Below, piece by piece: positions 25,566 to 34,626 of a DNA stretch of 64,000 bases. Positions within the stretch are counted from its first letter, which is position 1; the number at the start of each line of letters is the position of its first letter. Both the position numbers and the translations under genes were made by a program. The notes beneath the pieces were generated by a model. That model did not search any database. It worked only from the letters and a program-made list of their open reading frames with translations, and was not told where the DNA came from. The DNA comes from Terriglobia bacterium (GTDB lineage: Bacteria > Acidobacteriota > Terriglobia > Bryobacterales > Bryobacteraceae), in NCBI GenBank assembly GCA_020073305.1, contig JAIQFK010000019.1, positions 1 through 64,000 of the forward strand. Reading direction: 5' to 3'.

Positions 25566-27616
25566 TGGATCTCAGGCGGAAAGTCGCGGCGGCTTGGGCG
25601 TTCCTGTTTGGCGACAGTGCGCGCGCCTTCGGCACGCTGAGCCTTGTGCTGGTCGCATGTCTGGCGGTGGTCCCGGCCAAAGATCATTTTCGCGAATGGT
25701 CACGGTATCAAACGCGGTATCTGCGGTTGATCCGGCAGCGCGGTGATGCAGCCACGTTACAGCGACGGTTTCAGCCGGGGTTGCAGCAGACCTGGTTGCC
25801 CGAATTAGGTGTCGTGGACCGCTGCACGACCTGCCACGTGGCGATGAAAGAGACCTCGCTGGCGGACGTGAGCACGCAGCCGTTCCGCCCGCATCCGGCG
25901 ATTCCCCACTCGCTGAACGAGTTCGGGTGCGTGATGTGCCACCGCGGGCAAGGCGCGGCGACCACGGTGGAAGAGGCGCACAGCAGTACGAAGGCGTGGG
26001 AGCAGCCGGTGCTGCCGGCGCGTTACTTCGAGGCTTCCTGCGGGCAGTGCCACCAGAATTCGCTCACCGGCACGCCACAGCTCAACCTGGGAAGGAAACT
26101 ACTGGCGCGATATGGGTGCGTGAGCTGCCACGCGCTGCGAACGGCGGGCGCGGCGCGAATGATGCCGACCAATGAGCCTCCGCCGCTGACGCACGTGGCA
26201 CGAAAGACCACGCGGGAATGGATTTATGCGTGGCTCAAGAATCCGCAAGCCTACTCCGTCTCCGCCACCATGCCGGACTTCAAGCTGAGCGACGCGGATG
26301 CGCGGGATATTTCGGCGTTCCTGATCGATCAGAGCACGCCGTACCAGCAGCCGGATGCGTCGAAATCATCAAGTGCGGCCGCCGACGCTCAGGAAGGCGC
26401 CAGCGTGTACGGCGAATCGTTCTGTGCGTCGTGCCATGCGGTGCAGAATGCGGCGGGGTTGATGGTAGGCGGCGACGTTGGGCCGGAGCTGACGCGCATC
26501 GGGTCCAAGGTGAAACCGGAATGGCTGGGCACCTGGCTGCGGGAACCGAAGTTGTACGCCCCGCACACCGCCATGCCGCGGTATCGATTCAGTGAGAAAC
26601 AACTGGGACTGTTGGCGGGTTTTCTCGAGGCCAAGACGGACAGCGATCTGCTGGCCAATGTGCACCTGGATGCTGCGACCAAGGAACAGATCGCACACGG
26701 CAAGGCGCTTGTGAACGAGCGGGGTTGCGCATCGTGCCACGAGCTGAACGGCATTAAGAAGCCGGACAACTTTGCCCCCGACCTCAGCGTAGCGGGAAGC
26801 CGCTCGCTGGCCAAGATCGTATTCGCGCCGGGAGTTCCGCACACGCTGCCGGATTACCTGGCGGCCAAGATCCGCCAGCCGAGCGCCTTCGGGAGTGCAT
26901 TGAAAATGCCGCAGTACAATTTGACTCCGGTGCAAGTGGACGCGCTGGTGACGGGCTTGTTGGCGCAGACCGAGCGCGCCGAAGCCATACCCGCCGTCTT
27001 GAGAGTGGCAGGGACACCGGTGTTGAAATACGACCCTGCAGGCAAAGCCGGCAAGCTCATGCAAGACATGCAATGCTTCAGTTGCCACGCGATCAACGGC
27101 CGCGGCGGCGACATGGCGCCCGATCTCACCTGGGAAGGAAGCGCGGTTCAGCGGGCGTGGCTTCTGACTTTCCTGAAGAATCCGAACACTCTGCGACCGG
27201 CGCTGATCCGGCGCATGCCACGGTTCAACCTGACGGATGCCGAAGCCCAGACGCTCACCGACTACATCCTGACGGCGTACCAGACGCCGGCCTTCGATGC
27301 GGACTCGCTCGACAGCGCAAGCTTTACGGCTGAGGACCGGGAACGCGGGAGGCAGCTCTTCTACTCGAAATACGCGTGCCAGTCCTGCCACATTGTCGAT
27401 GCGCAGAATGATAAGGGTTACGTCGGGCCGACGCTGACGGAGATCGGAGCGAAAGGGACGCCTGCCTGGACATTTCATTACCTGAAAAATCCACAACTGC
27501 TGCGGCCTGGAAATATCGAACCGAACCAGAGCATGAGTGACGCGGACGCACGAGCGCTCACCGCGTTTCTAATGGCCCAGAAGAAGGCGCCGGCGCAGGA
27601 GGCGGCAAAGAAATGA
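25565..27616 (+). CDS. Octaheme c-type cytochrome, membrane-anchored
   Basis: 683 residues. One N-terminal span (FGTLSLVLVACLAVV) and eight CxxCH sites at about residues 87, 122, 159, 185, 287, 388, 504 and 605. The first four are crowded (CTTCH, CVMCH, CGQCH, CVSCH), while the last four each begin a cytochrome c-like domain of 100-115 residues with the motif WLxxPxxxxPxxxMP. The gene overlaps subunit IV by one base. In bc-type complexes of non-photosynthetic bacteria a multihaem protein replaces cytochrome c1 or f; this is the obvious candidate here. It would carry electrons from the Rieske centre outward. Confidence 0.9.
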   Translation: MDLRRKVAAAWAFLFGDSARAFGTLSLVLVACLAVVPAKDHFREWSRYQTRYLRLIRQRGDAATLQRRFQPGLQQTWLPELGVVDRCTTCHVAMKETSLADVSTQPFRPHPAIPHSLNEFGCVMCHRGQGAATTVEEAHSSTKAWEQPVLPARYFEASCGQCHQNSLTGTPQLNLGRKLLARYGCVSCHALRTAGAARMMPTNEPPPLTHVARKTTREWIYAWLKNPQAYSVSATMPDFKLSDADARDISAFLIDQSTPYQQPDASKSSSAAADAQEGASVYGESFCASCHAVQNAAGLMVGGDVGPELTRIGSKVKPEWLGTWLREPKLYAPHTAMPRYRFSEKQLGLLAGFLEAKTDSDLLANVHLDAATKEQIAHGKALVNERGCASCHELNGIKKPDNFAPDLSVAGSRSLAKIVFAPGVPHTLPDYLAAKIRQPSAFGSALKMPQYNLTPVQVDALVTGLLAQTERAEAIPAVLRVAGTPVLKYDPAGKAGKLMQDMQCFSCHAINGRGGDMAPDLTWEGSAVQRAWLLTFLKNPNTLRPALIRRMPRFNLTDAEAQTLTDYILTAYQTPAFDADSLDSASFTAEDRERGRQLFYSKYACQSCHIVDAQNDKGYVGPTLTEIGAKGTPAWTFHYLKNPQLLRPGNIEPNQSMSDADARALTAFLMAQKKAPAQEAAKK

Positions 27617-28344
27617 CCCGCTGGCATTTGACAGCTGTGCTCTCGGTGCTTGGGCTCGCGACGAACTGCGGGCCGAAGGGTGCAGGACCAAAAGGGCCTG
27701 AAGCCAAGGCATACGGCGCGGCGCTGGTTGAAGTGAGCGGCGGCAAGCAGGTTGCGGCCATTGGGACGACGCTCGACCAACCGCTGGTGGTGCAAGTGAA
27801 TGATGCGCAGGGCGGTGCCGTGGCGGGAGCCGCGGTTTCGTTCCGGGCGGGCGGCGGCGCGACCGTCATCCCGCCGGAGGGCCTGACCGGAAACGACGGG
27901 CAACTTACCGTGAGCGTTGCGCTGGGCGGCGTGGCGGGCCGCTACCAGGTGACTGCCATCACGCGCGACAAGGCGGGGAAAACGATTGAGTGGCGAACCG
28001 AAGAGATCGCGCTAGGATATCAGCAGAATCTGGGGCGACAGTTGAACGACCGTTATTGTTCAAGGTGCCACGATCCAGAATCCACCGCGGAGCGGGTCTC
28101 CAATCATGACAACCTCAACGCCAAGCCGCACGCGTTTACCGATGGGGCTTTTCTGAACAACGTGAGCGATGCCGATCTCACCAGCATCATTACGCATGGC
28201 GGGGCAGCGCTCAACAAATCTCCCGAGATGCCGCCTTACGGCGGTACGCTCGGCAAGGCCGATATCGAGGCCCTGATGGCGTACATTCGGGCGGTTGCCG
28301 ATCCGCCGTATCGGTTGAAAGGGTTGGTGTATGCGTCGAATTAA
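27613..28344 (+). CDS. Exported Ig-like domain protein with C-terminal monohaem cytochrome domain
   Basis: 243 residues; ATGA overlap with the octaheme gene. The N-terminus (HLTAVLSVLGLATNCG) looks like a lipoprotein signal, although Asn before the Cys is unusual. Residues about 35-135 form a bacterial Ig-like fold (QPLVVQVNDAQGGAVAGAAV, ATVIPPEGLTGNDGQLTVSV). Then comes one haem site, YCSRCHDPES, and a cytochrome c end (EMPPYGGTLGKADIEALMAY). It probably sits at the outer face of the inner membrane or on the outer membrane and extends the haem chain or docks a partner. Confidence 0.8.
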   Translation: MTRWHLTAVLSVLGLATNCGPKGAGPKGPEAKAYGAALVEVSGGKQVAAIGTTLDQPLVVQVNDAQGGAVAGAAVSFRAGGGATVIPPEGLTGNDGQLTVSVALGGVAGRYQVTAITRDKAGKTIEWRTEEIALGYQQNLGRQLNDRYCSRCHDPESTAERVSNHDNLNAKPHAFTDGAFLNNVSDADLTSIITHGGAALNKSPEMPPYGGTLGKADIEALMAYIRAVADPPYRLKGLVYASN

Positions 28345-29596
28345 GGTGTTGGTGGCGGCAACGTGCCTTGCCGCGGCGATGAACGCGCAGGTGCTCTCGC
28401 CGCCCGAGATTCGCGACCTGAGTATGCGGGAACTGCAGCAGAAGCACATGGGGGAATTGAAGTCGGTTGCGGTCGCGATCTCGTCTCATCCTTTCCCGTA
28501 CCGGTTGTACTTCAGCCGCGTCATGGATCTGGACGAGGGGCAGCAGCAGCGCGCGGACCAGCGTGGAATCCGCTTCGACAAGTTCGGCACGCAGACGGTG
28601 CTGCAGATCACGGCGAACTACTTCGCTTCGTACTCGGCCGAGCTGATGACGAAGGAAGAGCGCGCGCGGAAGACGCTCCACGACGTCACCGTGCCAATTC
28701 TCAAGGCGGCGGTGCCGGTTCTAGTTCAAGAAGAAAAGCTGCAGGCGTTTGCCATCGAGGTTTCGCATCACGTGCGCAGGAAAGTTGTCGGCGTGAGCAC
28801 GGAAAATCCGGAAAATGTGGCTCTCATTCTGCCCCGTTTGCCGGCGACGCAGCTTGTGGCCGCCAAAACCCCGGCTGACCAGGACGCGGCGCTGATGCAG
28901 GGATTGCTGTTCGTCGATGGGAAGGCGGTAGAGGGATGGGGCCCCCGCGATGCGGAGCAGGTTGCCGAGAGCCGTCCGGCGCCGGCGCGGCCTGACGCGA
29001 AGCCGGTGATCGGGACGACGGCCTGGTCTTCGGTTCCGCAGTTGCCCGGGGATGTGGATAGAGTCTCGACACCGCCGGCGCGCCTTGCCGCCGAACCGCG
29101 GCCCGAAGTCACCGACGAACTTCTTCGCAAGCTGCAAAGTACAGACCAGGCGGCGCTTGAGACATTGGTACGGGATCTGGACAAAGTTGCCCACTTCGTT
29201 TCATACGCTCCGCCCACGTTTATCGCGTTTCACAAAGGCGCGTACTTGCAGCTTTCCATGACGACCACCCTGCGGGAGAGCGACGCTGGTTCGCAGTACC
29301 GAATGGCTGCGCTGGCATTCGACGAGCACATCGCGCACTTGATCCGGCCGGTGCTGGCGTCTCTCAAGACGAAGGCGGATTATGATGGGATCGATTTCAG
29401 CACGAGCGTACGTCTGGCGGGGGCGGGAAGCAACGGCGCGCAGTCGGTGGAATTCATCTTCCCAACCGCAGTGCTTACATGCTACGAGCAGTTTGACTGC
29501 ACCGGGCAGCAACTGATCAGCCAGGGCTTTGTGCTCATCAATGGGGAGCGCGTGGGGCTCGATCTACAGGGCGCGGAAGCGGTAGTGGGCCGGTAG
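28331..29596 (+). CDS. Secreted protein of unknown function ending the electron-transfer operon
   Basis: 421 residues; overlaps the previous gene by 14 nt. Signal peptide VLVAATCLAAAMNAQ. No haem, metal or catalytic motif is apparent. Residues 20-150 (AISSHPFPYRLYFSRVMDLD, QTVLQITANYFASYSAELMT) and the C-terminal 170 residues look folded and are joined by a Pro/Ala-rich linker (residues about 210-260). Two Cys occur near the end (CYEQFDC). No family was recognised. Its place in the run suggests an assembly or accessory role for the complex. Confidence 0.7.
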   Translation: MRRIKVLVAATCLAAAMNAQVLSPPEIRDLSMRELQQKHMGELKSVAVAISSHPFPYRLYFSRVMDLDEGQQQRADQRGIRFDKFGTQTVLQITANYFASYSAELMTKEERARKTLHDVTVPILKAAVPVLVQEEKLQAFAIEVSHHVRRKVVGVSTENPENVALILPRLPATQLVAAKTPADQDAALMQGLLFVDGKAVEGWGPRDAEQVAESRPAPARPDAKPVIGTTAWSSVPQLPGDVDRVSTPPARLAAEPRPEVTDELLRKLQSTDQAALETLVRDLDKVAHFVSYAPPTFIAFHKGAYLQLSMTTTLRESDAGSQYRMAALAFDEHIAHLIRPVLASLKTKADYDGIDFSTSVRLAGAGSNGAQSVEFIFPTAVLTCYEQFDCTGQQLISQGFVLINGERVGLDLQGAEAVVGR

Positions 29597-29918
29597 AGCT
29601 CAGAAGGAGCGAATGCTCCCGCTGGTCGGCGCGGAGGGGTACGGCGAGACTGAGCTTGTCGGATGTGGCAGCGACACGCCCAAGCGCGGGCAGCGTCGCG
29701 GTTGGCTTTTCATGCTACAAGCGAGTTTTGCAAATCGGCGATGGTCTGAGGGTCTACCTGAGCCGGTCCAGGTTATTGGCGGCCGATCTGGGGGCCAGAG
29801 TTTCGACGCCGGTGAGAACTTTCGAGAGTGCAGGAAAGTCTTCAAGCATATTTGGTAAAGCTGGGAGCGGCGCAGTTTTCCGGCTGCCACTCCCGTCATC
29901 CCTGAAGTACGCCTCCGA
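29597..29918. other. Convergent gap without a recognised gene
   Basis: Lies between the ends of the electron-transfer operon and the haem peroxidase gene. It contains a short hairpin GGAGC-GAAT-GCTCC just after the operon without a T-run. Frames crossing it have no protein character. Confidence 0.35.
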
Positions 29919-31526
29919 TTACCTTCCGACCGCAAAGTTGACGAACTCTTTCAAGCCAAAGGTTTTGCCGTCGCCAATCGTGGGTTTCCAGTTGGGATCC
30001 AGCGTGAGGAACGACTGGCTGTCGTACACGAGGAGGCCGGCGAAAGTTTCGGCGACGATGCGGCCGCCAACGGGACCGAGCAGCTTCGATTTGACGCCAT
30101 GTAGTCCCGGGACGGTGTGGTGGTCGGTCTCAGCGAGACAATAAGCCCAAAGAGGACAGTTGTCCTTGAATGCCGAGCTGATTGTTTCGATCGGCTTAAC
30201 ATCCTCTTTGTCCTCAAACTTGCCGATTTTGATGGGGTCGATGACGGTCTCGCCCATAGCTTTGGCAGCGGATTGGCCGTTGGGGAGCCTCAGCCGCCAT
30301 CCGCGGACGAGGTTTCTTTCCGCGAGAGAGGGGATGATGAGGTCGGCGACATCCGGAGGGAGTTTGCCGAGGGGGAAGACGATGGAAGGGTCGATGCGAT
30401 AGGCGAGTTGCAGGCGCTTCTTGTTGTCAGCGAGCTGCTGGGCGGATGGAGGTTTGCCGTCTGGGGTATTGCCATTGTCGTCGAGCATGACACCGTAAGG
30501 CCGAGGCTCGATGTCGATGAAGCGGGCCCAATCGAGGGCCCAACCATCGGCGGGGGCCATGAAACCACGGAGGCTCTTGGGGCGGGTGGGAGGACCGTCC
30601 TGGCCAAAGATGGGCAGGAGCGTGTCGTCGGAGTCATTCAGGCGATAGCCTGGGCGAATCATGGAATGGCCGAAGCGGTATGCGGCAACGGAGAATTCAA
30701 GCGGCATAAACGCCAGGTCACGGGCGTGATAGAACTTCAAGACCGGCGGGTTATCGGCGATGGAAGTTTTTGCAGCCAGGTGCGGGAAAACCGTGTGCAA
30801 AGTCTTCTTATTCACCAGGGTTGGGAGGAAGTCATTGATGAGCATCCACTGGTAGTGAAAGCGAAGGGTGCGTTGGGCATCCGCGAAGTTGAGCCTCTTG
30901 TCGTCGATGAGGCGGTTGTGGAAGCGGAGAAAGAGGGTTTGCAGCTGGCTGACGAGGCCGTTTTCGTCGTTACGCGGGTCGCCGATGATGGCGCGTGCGG
31001 GTTGCCCGGGGGCGACGTTAGAATTGTTGCGCGCCAGATCCTGCGCGGGGGGCTTGATGGGAGGAGCTCCCGTAAGCGCTTTACCGAGAAGGAATTTGGC
31101 GCGGTCGGAGCCGCCAGTGAAGTCGTAGAGGTAGGGTTGATCGTCGGGGCCGCGACCGTAAACGTTGTCGAGATCGAATTTGGGAGTTCGGAAGTCGACC
31201 AAGCCATCAGGGTCGTTTTGCTTCTGCAGGCTGCTGGACGGATCAAAGGTGATGTCGTGGTCGACGAACTGGCCGAGGTAGGTGTATAGGGCAGGAATGC
31301 CACTCTCTTCCGTGTCTGGACCATCCTTGGGTTTATCGTCGGTACCCACCATTGCCTTTCCCAGGAGTTTTAGATTTGACTGGGTTTCGTCGTCATTGGC
31401 GCCGAAATCCGCAGGAGGAAGTGCGCGGAAAATACGCCCAAAAGCGCCACTGAAAGAGATAGAGCCGCGAGAGAGGTTCAGCCCGCGAACGCCCTGACCG
31501 TGAGGTGCAAGATTTTTGCGAGTCAT
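29919..31526 (-). CDS. Animal-type haem peroxidase (copy 1)
   Basis: 535 residues, no signal peptide. The distal site is TYLGQFVDHDITFDP (Gln86, Asp89, His90), where Asp and His match the haem-linking Asp and distal His of the myeloperoxidase/peroxinectin superfamily. RNDENGLVSQLQTLFLRFHN holds the catalytic-Arg region, and AAYRFGHSMIRPGY the proximal His. These enzymes oxidise halides or organic substrates with peroxide. A paralogue lies at 49950-51479 with the same layout. The N-terminal HGQGVRGLNL motif is shared. No neighbour supplies peroxide here, unlike the second copy. Confidence 0.9.
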   Translation of the reverse strand: MTRKNLAPHGQGVRGLNLSRGSISFSGAFGRIFRALPPADFGANDDETQSNLKLLGKAMVGTDDKPKDGPDTEESGIPALYTYLGQFVDHDITFDPSSSLQKQNDPDGLVDFRTPKFDLDNVYGRGPDDQPYLYDFTGGSDRAKFLLGKALTGAPPIKPPAQDLARNNSNVAPGQPARAIIGDPRNDENGLVSQLQTLFLRFHNRLIDDKRLNFADAQRTLRFHYQWMLINDFLPTLVNKKTLHTVFPHLAAKTSIADNPPVLKFYHARDLAFMPLEFSVAAYRFGHSMIRPGYRLNDSDDTLLPIFGQDGPPTRPKSLRGFMAPADGWALDWARFIDIEPRPYGVMLDDNGNTPDGKPPSAQQLADNKKRLQLAYRIDPSIVFPLGKLPPDVADLIIPSLAERNLVRGWRLRLPNGQSAAKAMGETVIDPIKIGKFEDKEDVKPIETISSAFKDNCPLWAYCLAETDHHTVPGLHGVKSKLLGPVGGRIVAETFAGLLVYDSQSFLTLDPNWKPTIGDGKTFGLKEFVNFAVGR

Positions 31527-32065
31527 CCAGGATGTCCCCTTTTTGGATTGTTAGCAGGCTGAGTATACACCCGGACGCCATCCTTTGATCCTGCAAGTTG
31601 AGTTTTCCGTCAAGTTGAATTTTCTGACGCGGGGAGCTGCCGTCGACTTCGCCCCAGGCCGCCTTCGCCCCCACAAAACACCAAACCAGCAGATTTCGCC
31701 TTTGTCAGCAGGTTCCATGGACACCTCTCCGTCCCTTACCTGCTTTTCCCTTGGATTCGCTACAAAGAGCCTTCTTTAACCCGTCGCCACCTGCCGTCGC
31801 CGATTCAGGTGTGCGACGCTCTGTCACGCAACGTTCCGAAGTTGACCACAGGCGTGGAGATCCACAGACATTCTACGCAGCCTTGCCGAAAGCTCACGGT
31901 GATTCCGCGATAACTCGAAAGTAGAAGGAAAAAATCGCGGGTTCTGGTGATTCTATTTTGTCCTGGTTCCCCTAATCTTCAACCTGGGCCCACCAAGCCG
32001 GCAACGACAAGCTGACAAGGTGCAATTCCCGTAATTCATCTATTTACAAGAGTGCAAGGAGAAGC
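31527..32065. other. Divergent intergenic region, no gene seen
   Basis: 539 bp between the haem peroxidase and the DUF4331 gene. No frame shows coding character. AAGGAG at 32055-32062 serves the downstream gene. Promoters for both directions must lie here, but no -35/-10 pair stood out. Confidence 0.35.
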
Positions 32066-33157
32066 ATGTCACATCACCTCGACTCACCAATCGCCCGGCA
32101 GGACATCCGTCTCGACATCACAGACCTCTACCTATTCCGCGGTGAAACGGGTACCGCGTTTGTGATCAACGTGTGTCACTCCATTTTCGGCCCCATTCCC
32201 GCGCCCGGCTACCATCCGGAAGGAATGTACGAGTTCAAAGTAGATCTCAACGGTGATGCGGTCGAAGACATCACCTACCGCATTACGTTTAAGGAGCGCG
32301 ACGAGCACGGAAAGCAAAGTTACGTCGTACGGCGCGTTCGGGGAGTGGATGCGGCCGATCCGGATGCAGCCGGTACGGTGGTTGCGACAGGCGAAACGGG
32401 CGAGATCGTCACCACGGTAACAGGCCTACGCGTCTGGGCCGGTAAGGCGGGTGACCCATTTTGGATCGAGCCCGACGTGCTGCACGCCGTTGGCCATGCG
32501 TTCCAGGACGGCACGTCCATCGATCTGTCCGGATGGGATTCAAGTCGCGCTAGGAACCTGTTTGCCGGCCACACGGTGTATGCGATTGTGGTGGAGGTTC
32601 CGGATGGGGAGTTGCTTGCCGGTGCAGGCAACGGGCGTCGAATCGGAGTGTGGGCGGTTGCAACGCTCGCCACCGACGCAGGGGGATGGCGTTCGATCAA
32701 TCGTGTGGGCCTTCCGATGATCCACCCTTTGTTCACCCAGTACAACGAAGATCTCGGCAATCGTCTCAACGCCGGGCGCCCAGCGGATGACTTCTCGACA
32801 CACGGAGCGGCCGTCACGAAGGCAATTGCCGCTGTCGTTTCCGCGAATGGAACGGCCCAAGACCCTGGGGCATATGGAGAGAGAGTCGCTCACCGCTTCT
32901 TCCCGAACATTCTCCCTTACGAGGTCGGCACACCCGCCGTGTTCGGCTTCGCAGAGTGGAACGGTCGCTCCCTAACAGACAACGCGCCAGATGTCATGTT
33001 CTCGATAGCGGCGAACACGCCCGTTCGTCTCGGAATTGGCCGGGACTCGGTCACCTCGAAGCCGTCGACGACCTTCCCGTACGTTCCGGACGTCAGCGGA
33101 GAGCCGGGCCGGAGTCTAGTTGAGGGCGAAGACATTCATTCGGGCGTTTTCCGTTGA
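32066..33157 (+). CDS. DUF4331 family protein
   Basis: 363 residues starting MSHHLDSPIARQDIRLDITD, the characteristic opening of DUF4331 proteins, followed by LYLFRGETGTAFVINVCHSI and YEFKVDLNGDAVEDITYRIT. The later half has SINRVGLPMIHPLFTQYNED, also typical. The function of the family is unknown; it is often near oxidative or metal-related genes. No signal peptide. Strong ribosome-binding site AAGGAG. Confidence 0.85.
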   Translation: MSHHLDSPIARQDIRLDITDLYLFRGETGTAFVINVCHSIFGPIPAPGYHPEGMYEFKVDLNGDAVEDITYRITFKERDEHGKQSYVVRRVRGVDAADPDAAGTVVATGETGEIVTTVTGLRVWAGKAGDPFWIEPDVLHAVGHAFQDGTSIDLSGWDSSRARNLFAGHTVYAIVVEVPDGELLAGAGNGRRIGVWAVATLATDAGGWRSINRVGLPMIHPLFTQYNEDLGNRLNAGRPADDFSTHGAAVTKAIAAVVSANGTAQDPGAYGERVAHRFFPNILPYEVGTPAVFGFAEWNGRSLTDNAPDVMFSIAANTPVRLGIGRDSVTSKPSTTFPYVPDVSGEPGRSLVEGEDIHSGVFR

Positions 33158-33786
33158 GACTGACGTGAGCAGGCTGGATCTGGAAACGGTAGGCGATGGC
33201 TTCCTCAGTTACTGCTGGTCGAACCTGCCGCCGCGCCATCGCGTGAAAGTGATGGCCGGGTCCAGGAGACTGCGATAAGTGACGTGAATCCATGTCCGGC
33301 TACAAGGCCTTCCCGACGACCTACATCGATCAGGGCTACTTGTCCGTCGGCAACCAGGTCCGCCGGCGCGCGCTATGGCATCGTTCAAATACCGGAGGGC
33401 CGCCTCCGGGTCGAAAGTTCGGGCAACGGCAGCCTCATAGTGCCCGGTGGCATCGCGCGGGTGCCGGGCGACGTAGCGCCTCCACAGGACATACTATTGA
33501 CAAGTAACAGCATTGGCGTAACATCTTCAAGGCCCCAATCGCGGCTTTTTCCTGCACTGTCCGCCTTGCGTTGCAGGAACACGAACCCAGGAGGGACTGG
33601 GGCCATTGAGACCTCTGGTGAATCACCATCAAAAGATGCCATCTCCACGCAAAAGATACTGTGTGAATCTCGCCTGTGGGGCGACTAAGATTTAGGTGAA
33701 GAGTAGAGTCACCTAGGGTGATGGCTCTCCGTACTTGCCGCGGTTGATTGGTGGATGTGTAGGTCCCGCCACGGCAGGAGGTGTCT
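33158..33786. other. Region of probable gene debris, no intact gene
   Basis: Two stretches have coding texture but no intact frame. On the plus strand a 37-codon frame from GTG 33165 ends VMAGSRRLR at 33278. On the minus strand 33485-33376 reads WRRYVARHPRDATGHYEAAV and then FDPEAALRYLND, resembling a fragment of a helical or TPR-like protein. Neither has a start with a ribosome-binding site, and both frames close quickly. Confidence 0.35.
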
Positions 33787-34137
33787 ATGAGCCCGCAATC
33801 AGTTCCGATCCAAACGCCCGCGGCTGACAGACGACTGCACGAGCGCCTTTCAGTCAACTTTCAAGTTCACCTGTGTTGGCAGGACCGTCAAGGGAACCAA
33901 ATCCTCCGCGCACGCGCTGTGGACATCAGTAAATTCGGGTTGCTGGTGGAAGCCGAAAAATCAATTGCGCCCGGAACGGCAATTTCCGTGCAGACAAACT
34001 CGATGACGCTCGGCACCGCCTGCGTCCGTCACTGCACGCCCAAAGGTCTGAACTACAGAATCGGCCTGCATATGCCGGATCGCATGGCCGGCGATTTGCA
34101 GATCCGCCGAGCCGCCTGTGGCGGACAGACAGGGTGA
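33787..34137 (+). CDS. PilZ domain protein (first of a tandem pair)
   Basis: 116 residues; AGGAGG upstream fixes the ATG at 33787. The cyclic-di-GMP-binding elements are present: an Arg-rich start RRLHERLSVNFQVHLCW and RAVDISKFGLLVEAE, corresponding to RxxxR and (D/N)xSxxG, although the second motif ends with Lys-Phe-Gly. Single-domain PilZ proteins act as cyclic-di-GMP receptors or adaptors. The next gene, three bases downstream, is a related protein. Confidence 0.78.
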   Translation: MSPQSVPIQTPAADRRLHERLSVNFQVHLCWQDRQGNQILRARAVDISKFGLLVEAEKSIAPGTAISVQTNSMTLGTACVRHCTPKGLNYRIGLHMPDRMAGDLQIRRAACGGQTG

Positions 34138-34140
34138 CGT

Positions 34141-34482
34141 ATGGAAGCGAAAGTAGCAGGCACACCTCGGGCACTCGCGGATGGCCACGGAAAAGCAGAT
34201 CTGCGAGACCAGCCACGGTTATCGGTGGGCGGCTTGGTCACGGTCGTCTGGAGAGACCAAAAGCGGCAGATTCGATCTATGCGTTCGCTCGTGCGAAACG
34301 TGAGCGGAGGAGGTGTGCTGGTTCTCTCCTACCGGCCTTTGCCCGTCGGAGCGTTGGTCCGTATCCGCGACACTAACCTGTTTTTTCTTTCCGGGTGCGG
34401 ATGCGTCCTGCATTGTAACCGCTGGGGCTTCGCATACCTGATCGGCCTGAAATTCGACAGTGCGATAGCCGCCCGTTTCTGA
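34141..34482 (+). CDS. PilZ-like protein (second of the pair)
   Basis: 113 residues. QPRLSVGGLVTVVWRDQKRQ, RSLVRNVSGGGVLVLSYRPL and PVGALVRIRDTNLFFLSGCG follow the PilZ beta-barrel pattern and match the upstream protein in layout. The first Arg of the RxxxR ligand motif is not preserved (DQPRLS), but NVSGGG fits NxSxxG. It may therefore be a degenerate or non-binding partner. It is three bases after the first PilZ gene. Confidence 0.65.
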   Translation: MEAKVAGTPRALADGHGKADLRDQPRLSVGGLVTVVWRDQKRQIRSMRSLVRNVSGGGVLVLSYRPLPVGALVRIRDTNLFFLSGCGCVLHCNRWGFAYLIGLKFDSAIAARF

Positions 34483-34626
34483 ACGTAGGCAGCTTTCTTC
34501 TCCCCCAGGGCGCCTACTACGTGATCGAGCTTCGTAGGCTCTGGATTTCCGCGGTCGCGGCATGCTGAAGACCAGCCCGGACTCCCGCGTGTTATGCGCC
34601 AACCTCACGGTGTGAGGCGCAACAGG

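Noticed and set aside
29600-29640. Hairpin GGAGC-GAAT-GCTCC after the electron-transfer operon as a terminator
   Set aside because: Five-base stem and no T-run; too weak to call.
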